Shown here piece by piece: positions 1-5,436 of a stretch of DNA of 5,436 nt. The DNA comes from an uncultured Collinsella sp. (lineage in GTDB: Bacteria > Actinomycetota > Coriobacteriia > Coriobacteriales > Coriobacteriaceae), in assembly GCA_900556675.1 (NCBI GenBank), contig USQE01000093.1, positions 1-5,436 on the forward strand, given 5' to 3'. The notes beneath the pieces are model-generated. The model did no database searches, was not told the DNA's origin, and was given only the letters and a program-made list of their open reading frames with translations. The stretch's first letter is position 1; each line of letters begins with the position of its first letter. Position numbers and translations under genes: made by a program.

Positions 1-480
1 CGTGAGCGGGATGCGCTCGAGTTTTCCCGCCTCGACCCACATGGCAAGGGCGTCGTGCAGCGCCAACCAGGCACCGGTAATGCTCGCCGTACGCGTGCCG
101 CCATCGGCCTGGATCACATCGCAGTCGACGGTAACGGTGTACTCGCCGAGCGCCTTCATGTTGACGACGGTACGCAGGCTGCGGCCGATAAGCCGCTCGA
201 TCTCCATGGAGCGGCCCTTGCGGTTGGCATGCTCGCGCTTGCAGCGTTTACCGGTCGAGGCCGGCAGCATCGCATATTCCGCCGTTACCCAGCCGGCCTT
301 GGCGCCCTTGCGCCAACCCGGCACACCCTCCTCGATGGTGGCGGCGCACAGTACGCGCGTGTCGCCGAACTCCGCCAGGCACGAGCCGTGGGCGTGCTTC
401 ATGACGCCGCGGGTGAGCTTAACGGGGCGCAGCTCGTTTGCGGCGCGGCCGTTGGCGCGGTTGACCTGCATGTATTCCAT
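1..480 (-). CDS. rph: RNase PH, 5' part (C-terminus beyond the left edge)
   Basis: Phosphorolytic 3'-to-5' exoribonuclease that trims the 3' ends of tRNA precursors, using inorganic phosphate and releasing nucleoside diphosphates; in the family it is a cytoplasmic hexamer. The 160 visible residues follow the family closely: GR..NELRPV (residues 11-20), [15 protein letters not shown] (31-45), IEEGVP (49-54), [11 protein letters not shown] (63-73), [15 protein letters not shown] (89-103), and [19 protein letters not shown] (119-137). Arg90 lies where the phosphate-binding arginine (Arg86 in E. coli) is expected. The catalytic aspartates of the C-terminal part are outside the window; the family is usually about 240 residues, so roughly one third is missing. 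ATG 480 is chosen because GAAAGGAT sits 6 bases upstream; a second ATG three codons in is possible. Last gene seen of the minus-strand operon, 53 bases after murI. In many bacteria rdgB follows rph, but that cannot be checked here. Confidence 0.96.
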   Translation of the reverse strand, partial: MEYMQVNRANGRAANELRPVKLTRGVMKHAHGSCLAEFGDTRVLCAATIEEGVPGWRKGAKAGWVTAEYAMLPASTGKRCKREHANRKGRSMEIERLIGRSLRTVVNMKALGEYTVTVDCDVIQADGGTRTASITGAWLALHDALAMWVEAGKLERIPLT

Positions 481-533
481 GGAACTATCCTTTCGGCAAA
501 AGATGTGGCGAAGCCTCCGGCGACATTGCGAGC

Positions 534-1418
534 CTAACCGAGTTCGTCGATATCGACATGCTCAATGCTTTTAAGCGGCTGGCCAAAGATAAAGCTACCC
601 GCCACCGCAAACTCGGCAATGTTGTCAGACGTGGTGGCAAAGCGATGCTGTGGCTCGGCGGTATCGCCCGCCAGCTGCTCACGGCGCGTGAGGATATCGG
701 TCAGCTCGCGGGTGGTCTCCTCGGCGGAGCTCACCACGCGCACCCCGGGTCCCAGCGCATGGCGGATGGGACCCACCAGCAGCGGGAAGTGCGTACAGCC
801 GAGCACCACGGTATCGATGCCGCGATCGTGCAGCGGCTCGACTGTGGCGCCGACCAGCGCGCGAACGGCTGGCGTATCAAAAATATCCTCGTTCTCGAGC
901 CACTGCTCCTGCAGGTGCGCGCCCGAGGCGAGCTCGTGCTCGACGACCTCGACAAAGCTCGAGGCCGGACAGCCATACACATCGACACCAGCATCCAAAT
1001 CCTGGATGGCGCGCGTGTAGGCGCCCGAGCGAATGGTGAGGTTGGTGGCGAGCACGCCCACGCGGCGCGTACGCGTGCTGTTGATGGCGGCGCGTGCGCC
1101 CGGGGCGATCACGCCGATCACGGGAACGTCGAGCACTTGCTGAGCCAGACGCAAGGCCGCGGCGGTCGCCGTGTTACAGGCGATGACCATGATCTTAACG
1201 TCGTGCCTCGATAGCCAGCGGCCCGCCTGCAGCGCAAACGAGCGAACCTCGTCCTCGGTGCGGGTGCCATAAGGGCAGCGTTTAGTGTCACCGAAATAGT
1301 AAACAGACTCATGCGGAAGGGCCGTTGCGATCGCGCGCGCGACCGTCAAGCCGCCCAGGCCCGAGTCGAACACGCCGATCGGACGCGTGTCCCCGGCCAG
1401 ATTCTCGATATCGGACAT
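534..1418 (-). CDS. murI: Glutamate racemase
   Basis: Cofactor-independent cytoplasmic racemase that interconverts L- and D-glutamate, supplying the D-glutamate that MurD adds to UDP-MurNAc-L-Ala. Seen in the 294-residue protein: GVFDSGLGG (residues 15-23, general acid/base Asp18), [11 protein letters not shown] (43-53), ACNTATA with the first catalytic cysteine Cys81 (80-86), and GCTHFPLL with the second catalytic cysteine Cys208 (207-214). The C-terminal [13 protein letters not shown] resembles Bacillus RacE. It is somewhat longer than the usual 265-275 residues, mainly through extra residues around 163-180, before the second cysteine motif. The frame stays open to a GTG at 1454, but that codon has no Shine-Dalgarno sequence and adds 12 non-conserved residues; ATG 1418 is preceded by GGTGAGG and begins a typical N-terminus. 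It lies 51 bases downstream of the HAD phosphatase and 53 upstream of rph, probably in one transcript with murE. Confidence 0.96.
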   Translation of the reverse strand: MSDIENLAGDTRPIGVFDSGLGGLTVARAIATALPHESVYYFGDTKRCPYGTRTEDEVRSFALQAGRWLSRHDVKIMVIACNTATAAALRLAQQVLDVPVIGVIAPGARAAINSTRTRRVGVLATNLTIRSGAYTRAIQDLDAGVDVYGCPASSFVEVVEHELASGAHLQEQWLENEDIFDTPAVRALVGATVEPLHDRGIDTVVLGCTHFPLLVGPIRHALGPGVRVVSSAEETTRELTDILTRREQLAGDTAEPQHRFATTSDNIAEFAVAGSFIFGQPLKSIEHVDIDELG

Positions 1419-1420
1419 TA

Positions 1421-1427
1421 CCTCACC
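1421..1427 (-). promoter_or_regulatory. Ribosome binding site that sets the murI start
   Basis: On the minus strand GGTGAGG lies just before ATG 1418. Its GGTGA part matches the 3' end of the AGGAGGTGA consensus and ends four bases before the ATG. No comparable motif precedes the in-frame GTG at 1454, so it supports the shorter murI. Confidence 0.5.
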
Positions 1428-1469
1428 AGATTCTCTCTCGAAAAATGCGACCACGCGTGATGTGTCGCG

Positions 1470-2381
1470 CTACGAACGGGCCGCGACCAGCAGCTCGGCC
1501 GTTGCCACCCAACCGTCGACAATCTTGCCGCGCGTTACATAGGCATTGTCGCAGGTGTCCAAGAACTCCGGGGCGCCGGCGCTCGTCAGACCGTTCTCGA
1601 CCAGGCAGAACATGCCCACGTGGTCGGCCATGTAGAAGTCGGACTCGGAGTCGCCGAGCGCGAGCGTCTCCTCGCGCTCGATCCCCAGGTGCTCGCAGAA
1701 GCGCGCAATGGCAACGCCCTTGTTGAGACCCGCCGGATTGATATTGAAGGCGCGGCCGTCCTCGACGCGATCAAGCTCGAGCGTCGTCGGCTTGGACAGG
1801 TGCGTCAGATGGCCGTTGCAAGCCCAGACCAGACCGCAGCCGGCCTCGTCCAGGATGGCCTGAACCTCATCGTCGGGCACATCGCCGCGCATGCCGACGG
1901 TGACCTCACGGTACTTGTAGCCGGTCGACATGTCGTTGTGGTATTCGATCTTGTGCGGCCAGCGGGCAAGGATCTTCTCGCACACGCCGGCCTGCTCGAT
2001 CACCTGGTGCGGCGTGAGACCGCAGGCGGGGTCGTAGGGCATGTCGCCCGTCAGGTACTCCCAGTCGTTGGCCTTGAGGTCGTACATGACCAGGCCGCCC
2101 ATCTCGCCGATGTAGGAGTTGAGGCCGAGCACGCGGGCGTCCTCATGGATCATGGTGCGATTGCGACCCGAGGTGGGAACCACCTGGATGCCGGCACGGG
2201 CGAGCGCGACAACCGCCTCGACGAGCTTGGTCGAGGGATTGCCGTCGTTATCGCGCAGCACGCACGAGCCGGGGGCGAGCATCGTGGCGTCCAGATCGGT
2301 AAAGACATACTTGACCTTGGCAAGGCGCTCGCGCATCTCGCCCGAAAGCTCGGCAACGGTCGGCAGGATGTTGTGGGACAT
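1470..2381 (-). CDS. HAD-superfamily phosphatase (Cof/IIB-like), substrate unknown
   Basis: Cytoplasmic HAD hydrolase of 303 residues, probably a magnesium-dependent phosphomonoesterase. The four HAD motifs are visible: motif I TDLDAT (residues 28-33; nucleophile Asp29, acid/base Asp31), motif II PTSGR (69-73), the motif III lysine in LNKG (Lys221), and motif IV LGDSESD (242-248; metal-binding Asp244 and Asp248). The roughly 145 residues between motifs II and III fit a C2-type cap, as in Cof-type and sugar-phosphate phosphatases. Motif I has Ala32 where most relatives have glycine (DxDGT). There is no signal peptide or membrane segment. ATG 2381 is chosen over an upstream GTG (2387) because GGAG lies five bases before it; the GTG would directly overlap that site. 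It sits between murE and murI, 30 bases after murE, which suggests cotranscription. A role in removing a phosphorylated sugar or wall-precursor by-product is only a guess; members of this superfamily cannot be given substrates from sequence alone. Confidence 0.88.
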   Translation of the reverse strand: MSHNILPTVAELSGEMRERLAKVKYVFTDLDATMLAPGSCVLRDNDGNPSTKLVEAVVALARAGIQVVPTSGRNRTMIHEDARVLGLNSYIGEMGGLVMYDLKANDWEYLTGDMPYDPACGLTPHQVIEQAGVCEKILARWPHKIEYHNDMSTGYKYREVTVGMRGDVPDDEVQAILDEAGCGLVWACNGHLTHLSKPTTLELDRVEDGRAFNINPAGLNKGVAIARFCEHLGIEREETLALGDSESDFYMADHVGMFCLVENGLTSAGAPEFLDTCDNAYVTRGKIVDGWVATAELLVAARS

Positions 2382-2386
2382 GGTCA

Positions 2387-2390
2387 CTCC
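2387..2390 (-). promoter_or_regulatory. Ribosome binding site of the HAD phosphatase
   Basis: GGAG on the minus strand, five bases before ATG 2381. It decides between that ATG and the GTG two codons upstream, whose first base falls inside this motif. Confidence 0.5.
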
Positions 2391-2411
2391 GTTTACATAG
2401 AAGGGGCTGGT

Positions 2412-3929
2412 CTAGGCGTCGTACGCCGCAAGGGTGCGCTTGAGAATCGAACCGTCGCGCTCACAAGGCTCGGGTCCGTTCTTGCGCAGCATACACTCTT
2501 CCTCGCCCTTACCGGTCACGATGACCACGGCAGGACGGACAGTTTCGCGCACGGCAGTCTCGATAGCGGCAACGCGATCAGTCACGATTTGCCAGTTATC
2601 ATTTCCCTGCGCTTGAACGTTGCGCGCGATCTCGGCGCAGATGTCCTCGACATCCTCGGGGCCGGGGTCATCCTCGGTAATCACGATTCGGTCGGCATAC
2701 TTGCCAGCGGCGATGCCCATCGTGGTGCGTCGATCGACACCCTTACCGCCCGTAGCGCCAAATACAACCGCCAGCTCGCGCTCGGGATAGTTCTCGCGCA
2801 AGTCGCGCAGGAGTGTCTCGAGGCTCATGCCGTTATGTGCAAAATCGACGATGCCCAGGATTTTGCCCGATACGGACGGATAGAGCTCCATACGACCGGG
2901 AACGAAGACGCCCTCAAAGCCATGGACGATACCCTCTTCGGAAATGCCCAGGGCCTCGGCGCAGGCAATAGCGGCAAGCGCGTTGGACACATTGAACTTA
3001 ACCGGCGTGGGAATCACAATGTCACGCGTAAAACGGGGCGTGCGCACCGTTGCCACCACGCCGCAGTCGCCATTGCGAATCGCCAGCGCAAGCACGTCGG
3101 CACGCTCGTCGGTCAGGGAGAACGTCACCGTACGTTCGCAACGAGATGCCGCCTCGAGCACGCGATCGACCTTATCCATATCGAGATTGACCACGGCAAA
3201 ACGGCTCTGCAAGAAGATTTTGAGCTTGCTGGCAAAGTAATCCTCGAGCGTCGGATGCTCAATCGGCGAAATGTGATCCTCGCCGATATTGGTAAAGGCG
3301 CCGACTTCAAAGTCAATCTTGCCCGTACGCTCGTATTTGAGGCCCTGACTCGATGCCTCCATAACCAGCCACGGGGCACCCGCCTCCGCAGCATGCGCGA
3401 TGCGAGACTGCAGCAGGAAGGATTCGGGGGTCGTCAGCTTGGAAGGGCCCGTCTCGATGCCGTCGTCGAACTCAATGCCCGTATTAAGAGCGGGTCGATG
3501 ACAGCCCGTAAGCTTGGCCTCGTTGGCGAGGATGCCGCGCAGATAAAAGCTGCAGGTCGACTTGCCCTTGGTGCCTGTAAAGGCGCAGACCTTCACCTTA
3601 CCCGACGGGTGCCCATAAAAGGCATCTGCCACCACGGCGAGCGTGCGACGAATATCGCTCACAATCACCGCGGGAAGATCAACATCGTAATCGACCTCGG
3701 AAACGTAGGCCACGGCGCCATCGGCGATTGCCGAAAGCAGGTACTCGCGCTTAAACGCACGGCCTTTGCAGACAAACAACGTGCCCGGACGCACCTGGCG
3801 CGAGTCATCAGTCGCAAACTCAATGCGCTGGTCGCACGAAGCGCTCGGTCTGGAAACAACAAGGTCATCTTCCTCGAGCAACTCTATATAGCGCATCAGA
3901 GTTAGCTTCTCTTGTGTCGGACTCGACAT
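2412..3929 (-). CDS. murE: UDP-MurNAc-tripeptide synthetase (Mur ligase, MurE type)
   Basis: ATP-dependent cytoplasmic ligase that adds the third stem-peptide residue (a diamino acid in most bacteria) to UDP-MurNAc-L-Ala-D-Glu. The 505-residue protein has the three Mur ligase domains. The N-terminal UDP-binding domain includes DDSRQVRPGTLFV (residues 41-53). The central ATPase domain has the P-loop TGTKGKST (118-125), TTPE (166-169), MEASSQ (190-195), TNIGEDH (213-219) and YFASK with Lys235, the expected carbamylated lysine. The C-terminal domain has GRME (345-348), DFAHN (362-366), FGATGGKG.DRR (390-401) and GKGEEE (473-478). The third-residue recognition site reads DDPGPED (420-426), not DNPR as in meso-diaminopimelate enzymes, so the amino acid added may be lysine, ornithine or another residue. 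ATG 3929 is preceded by GAGAGAGG at seven bases; Met12 (3896) is an alternative closer to many homologues. It is the first gene of the minus-strand operon. Confident of the family, less so of the substrate. Confidence 0.92.
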   Translation of the reverse strand: MSSPTQEKLTLMRYIELLEEDDLVVSRPSASCDQRIEFATDDSRQVRPGTLFVCKGRAFKREYLLSAIADGAVAYVSEVDYDVDLPAVIVSDIRRTLAVVADAFYGHPSGKVKVCAFTGTKGKSTCSFYLRGILANEAKLTGCHRPALNTGIEFDDGIETGPSKLTTPESFLLQSRIAHAAEAGAPWLVMEASSQGLKYERTGKIDFEVGAFTNIGEDHISPIEHPTLEDYFASKLKIFLQSRFAVVNLDMDKVDRVLEAASRCERTVTFSLTDERADVLALAIRNGDCGVVATVRTPRFTRDIVIPTPVKFNVSNALAAIACAEALGISEEGIVHGFEGVFVPGRMELYPSVSGKILGIVDFAHNGMSLETLLRDLRENYPERELAVVFGATGGKGVDRRTTMGIAAGKYADRIVITEDDPGPEDVEDICAEIARNVQAQGNDNWQIVTDRVAAIETAVRETVRPAVVIVTGKGEEECMLRKNGPEPCERDGSILKRTLAAYDA

Positions 3930-3936
3930 ACAAAGA

Positions 3937-3944
3937 CCTCTCTC
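3937..3944 (-). promoter_or_regulatory. Ribosome binding site that sets the murE start
   Basis: GAGAGAGG on the minus strand, seven bases before ATG 3929. The frame stays open upstream to 4097, but the upstream ATG codons lack such a motif and the extra 56 residues resemble no part of a Mur ligase. Confidence 0.55.
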
Positions 3945-4004
3945 GCTAAATTCAGCCTTAAAGGGCAGAAGGCGTCCCGCGGCAGAAACGATGAAACATT
4001 CTGT

Positions 4005-4010
4005 ATTATC
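4005..4010 (-). promoter_or_regulatory. Possible -10 box for the murE operon
   Basis: GATAAT on the minus strand matches TATAAT at five of six positions and would start transcription near 3998, giving a leader of about 70 bases before murE. I see no good -35 box at the usual distance, so this is the best candidate in the region rather than a firm call. Confidence 0.28.
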
Positions 4011-4062
4011 AACCATCCTAATATGCCACCTGACCTTGCGCGCATCACAGCCTTCTAAAAAA

Positions 4063-4090
4063 TTGCATGGACTGTGCCGTGGTCTAATAA
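4063..4090 (+). promoter_or_regulatory. Possible plus-strand promoter before the orphan terminator
   Basis: TTGCAT (4063-4068) and TAATAA (4085-4090) are separated by 16 bases and resemble housekeeping -35 and -10 boxes. Transcription would start near 4096-4098, exactly where the first leader hairpin begins. It would produce the RNA that the terminator at 4159-4203 ends, or the long leader of asnB. The prediction rests on two short motifs only. Confidence 0.35.
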
Positions 4091-4096
4091 ATGGCA

Positions 4097-4203
4097 ACAG
4101 TGTTCACCCCGTGTAAAACCAAGGAAATCTGGGTGCTGTTCTTTAACATAGCGTTCGCAACCACGTCCCGCCGCTTCGCCTGAAGATCGGGACGTGGTTT
4201 TTT
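4097..4203 (+). ncRNA. Candidate small RNA or asnB leader with two hairpins
   Basis: Inferred transcript of about 105 nt running from the putative promoter start to the end of the terminator T-run. Its first hairpin pairs AACAG (4096-4100) with CTGTT (4136-4140) and CACCC (4105-4109) with GGGTG (4131-4135), with a four-base bulge on the 5' side and a 21-base loop. Its second hairpin is the terminator. No plus-strand gene lies between the murE start and this terminator, so something non-coding must be what it ends. It could be an independent small RNA or a prematurely ended asnB messenger. I do not recognise it as a known RNA family; the conserved T-box sequence is absent. Confidence 0.33.
4159..4203 (+). 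terminator. Strong intrinsic terminator upstream of asnB
   Basis: AACCACGTCCCG (4159-4170) and CGGGACGTGGTT (4188-4199) form a perfect 12-base-pair stem with a 17-base loop, followed by six T residues (4198-4203, the first two belonging to the stem). The minus strand has no T-run after the stem, so it acts in the plus direction only. It lies 125 bases before the asnB ATG with no plus-strand gene in front, which suggests either a leader attenuator or the end of a small RNA. Confidence 0.85.
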
Positions 4204-4275
4204 CGGTTCGCTCGGCGCTTATGCCCTATCACGAAACAAAAGATTGGCATGATAGTAAAGATTATTTGACATCAG

Positions 4276-4296
4276 CTGCCGCAATCCTTGCGGCAG
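4276..4296 (+). repeat. Perfect inverted repeat in the asnB leader
   Basis: CTGCCGCAA (4276-4284) and TTGCGGCAG (4288-4296) are exact reverse complements separated by TCC, forming a nine-base-pair hairpin, with a possible G-U pair outside it. No T-run follows, so it is not an intrinsic terminator. It ends 32 bases before the asnB ATG, so it could be a messenger-stabilising or translation-affecting hairpin, or a DNA operator. Confidence 0.7.
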
Positions 4297-4314
4297 TACA
4301 CCTGAGCCGTCAGC

Positions 4315-4322
4315 AGAAAGGA
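4315..4322 (+). promoter_or_regulatory. Ribosome binding site of asnB
   Basis: AGAAAGGA lies six bases before ATG 4329, close to the motif in front of rph in this window. It fixes the start so that cysteine is residue 2, as the glutaminase chemistry requires. Confidence 0.65.
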
Positions 4323-4328
4323 TCTTGC

Positions 4329-5436
4329 ATGTGCGGTTTTGTCGGTTTTACCGGTACAGATGAACAGAGTGAGCTGGTTCTCACGGCCATGATGAATCGC
4401 ATCATCCACCGTGGTCCCGATATGGGCGGCCAGCATATCGTCGACAACGTTGCCCTTGGTTTTCGTCGTCTTTCGATTCTCGATCTTTCCGAAGCTGGAG
4501 CCCAGCCCATGTCGAGCGACGACGGCAAGGTCACGATTGTCTTCAACGGAGAAATCTACAACTTCCAGGAGCTTCGTGCCGAGCTGGAGGCGGCCGGCTA
4601 CGCCTTCCACTGCAACGCTGATACCGAAGTCCTGGTACACGGTTACGAGGAGTGGGGCGAGGACCTGGTCAACCGTCTGCGCGGCATGTACGCGTTCGTG
4701 ATTCACGACCAGAACAAGAACAAACTCTTTGGTGCTCGTGACATCTTTGGTATCAAGCCGTTCTATTACTACCAGGCATCCGATGGCTCGCTGCTGTTTG
4801 GCTCCGAGATCAAGAGCTTCCTGGACCATCCCAAGTTTGAGAAGGCTGTCAACCACGACGCGCTGCGCCCCTACCTGACGCTGCAATTCCCTGCCACGGA
4901 GGAGACCTTCTTTAAGGGCGTGTTCAAGCTTGCCCCGGCGCATTGCTTTACGTATGACCTAACGACCAACACCATGGACATCAAGCGTTACTGGAGCTGT
5001 GACTTCACCGACGACAACTCCAAGACCTTCGAGGAGTACGTGGACGAGTGCGACAAGGTCGTGCACGAAAGCGTCGCTGCGCACCGAATCGCCGATGTTA
5101 AGGTGGGCTCGTTCCTTTCTGGCGGTGTGGACTCCAGCTACATTGCCGCCTGTCTCATGCCCGACACCACGTATTCCGTCGGCTTCGATTACAAGAACTT
5201 CAACGAGACCAACTACGCTGCCGAGCTTTCCGACAAGCTGGGCATCAAGAACGTGCGCAAGATGATTACCGCCGACGAGTTCTTTGATGCACTGCCCGAT
5301 ATCCAGTACCACATGGACGAGCCGCAATCGAACCTGTCCAGCGTGCCGCTGTACTATCTGGCGCAGATGGCTTCCAAGGAGGTCACCGTCGTCCTTTCGG
5401 GCGAGGGTGCCGACGAGCTGTTTGCCGGCTATGAGT
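4329..5436 (+). CDS. asnB: Asparagine synthetase, glutamine-hydrolysing, 5' part (C-terminus beyond the right edge)
   Basis: Cytoplasmic enzyme that uses ATP and glutamine to convert aspartate to asparagine. The 369 complete codons cover the N-terminal class II glutaminase domain and the start of the ATP-dependent synthetase domain. After initiator removal Cys2 (MCGFVGF) is the glutaminase nucleophile; RIIHRGPD (residues 24-31), GFRRLSILD (44-52), FNGEIYN (72-78) and the RD.FGIKP region support the glutaminase fold. The PP-loop SGGVDSS (264-270) binds ATP, and SGEGADELFAGYE (357-369) is the second conserved synthetase motif, at the window edge. It aligns by eye with the Bacillus subtilis AsnB type of about 630 residues, so roughly 40 percent is missing. 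Start: AGAAAGGA at six bases. It is transcribed divergently from the murE operon, behind a leader with a terminator and a hairpin. Relatives of this type (LtsA, B. subtilis AsnB) amidate peptidoglycan diaminopimelate, so that role is an alternative. Confidence 0.95.
   Translation, partial: MCGFVGFTGTDEQSELVLTAMMNRIIHRGPDMGGQHIVDNVALGFRRLSILDLSEAGAQPMSSDDGKVTIVFNGEIYNFQELRAELEAAGYAFHCNADTEVLVHGYEEWGEDLVNRLRGMYAFVIHDQNKNKLFGARDIFGIKPFYYYQASDGSLLFGSEIKSFLDHPKFEKAVNHDALRPYLTLQFPATEETFFKGVFKLAPAHCFTYDLTTNTMDIKRYWSCDFTDDNSKTFEEYVDECDKVVHESVAAHRIADVKVGSFLSGGVDSSYIAACLMPDTTYSVGFDYKNFNETNYAAELSDKLGIKNVRKMITADEFFDALPDIQYHMDEPQSNLSSVPLYYLAQMASKEVTVVLSGEGADELFAGYE

Larger units (their letters stand above)
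3930..4328. other. Divergent intergenic region between murE and asnB
   Basis: This 399-base stretch separates two genes read in opposite directions, so it must hold promoters for both. It is more AT-rich than its surroundings. I see no convincing protein gene in it. It contains the murE ribosome site (3937-3944), a possible minus-strand -10 box (4005-4010), a possible plus-strand promoter (4063-4090), a small imperfect hairpin (4096-4140), a strong plus-strand terminator (4159-4203), a second perfect hairpin (4276-4296) and the asnB ribosome site (4315-4322). The stretch 4204-4275 holds only a TTGGCA box (4244-4249), followed at 17 bases by the poor -10 match TGACAT, so a separate asnB promoter after the terminator is not clear. 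Confidence 0.85.

Noticed and set aside
481..533. A terminator between murI and rph.
   Set aside because: Only a three-base-pair GGC/GCC stem precedes a short T stretch on the minus strand; this is too weak, and the short gap fits continued transcription into rph.
1620..3905. A 761-codon open frame on the plus strand, opposite the HAD phosphatase and murE genes.
   Set aside because: It lies fully antisense to two genes with clear family motifs, crosses their junction, and reads as low-complexity sequence rich in G, A, R, H and D with no recognisable domain. Such frames are common opposite GC-rich genes with biased codon use.
3930..4097. A 56-residue N-terminal extension of murE from an upstream ATG.
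   Set aside because: The extension has no resemblance to Mur ligases, lacks a ribosome site and would run through the probable promoter region; ATG 3929 has a well-placed GAGAGAGG.
4091..4183. A possible 30-residue plus-strand leader peptide (starting MATVFTPC) ending inside the terminator loop.
   Set aside because: Its ATG has no ribosome site and lies before the expected transcription start. It has a single Asn codon and no run of Asn, Asp or Gln codons, so it does not fit classical leader-peptide attenuation.
4097..4328. A T-box or known amino-acid riboswitch controlling asnB.
   Set aside because: The conserved T-box antiterminator sequence (AGGGTGGNACCGCG) is absent, the leader before the terminator is short for this class, and I recognise no known riboswitch core.
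4272..4943. A 223-codon open frame on the minus strand, opposite asnB.
   Set aside because: It is antisense to the strongly conserved glutaminase domain of asnB, resembles no known protein and is explained by codon bias in asnB.

Overview
The window is GC-rich, chromosomal-type bacterial DNA that is almost entirely protein-coding. Gene content, codon style and protein sequences suggest an actinobacterium of the class Coriobacteriia, most likely a Collinsella-like gut anaerobe. That placement is recognition from memory, not a database match.

Layout. Positions 1-3929 hold four genes on the minus strand, read from right to left: a MurE-type UDP-MurNAc-peptide ligase (2412-3929), a HAD-superfamily phosphatase (1470-2381), glutamate racemase MurI (534-1418) and the first 160 residues of RNase PH (1-480, cut by the left edge). 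The gaps are 30, 51 and 53 bases. I see no terminator in them, so the four genes look like one operon. Positions 3930-4328 are a 399-base divergent intergenic region. Positions 4329-5436 hold, on the plus strand, the first 369 codons of a glutamine-hydrolysing asparagine synthetase of the AsnB type, cut by the right edge.

Function. MurI makes D-glutamate, the second residue of the peptidoglycan stem peptide, and MurE adds the third residue, so the operon has a cell-wall precursor theme. RNase PH (tRNA 3' maturation) next to glutamate racemase is a familiar arrangement, also seen in Bacillus. The HAD phosphatase has no obvious substrate. The divergent AsnB-like enzyme makes asparagine or, as some AsnB/LtsA relatives do, amidates peptidoglycan precursors.

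The genes are ordinary housekeeping genes and I found no novel defence, mobile or biosynthetic system. The most unusual part is the intergenic region. It holds a strong plus-strand intrinsic terminator with no plus-strand gene before it, preceded by a possible promoter and a smaller hairpin, and followed by a second perfect hairpin just before the asnB ribosome site. This looks like either a roughly 105-nt small RNA or an attenuated asnB leader. A second point of interest is the amino-acid recognition motif of MurE, which is not the DNPR motif of diaminopimelate-adding enzymes.
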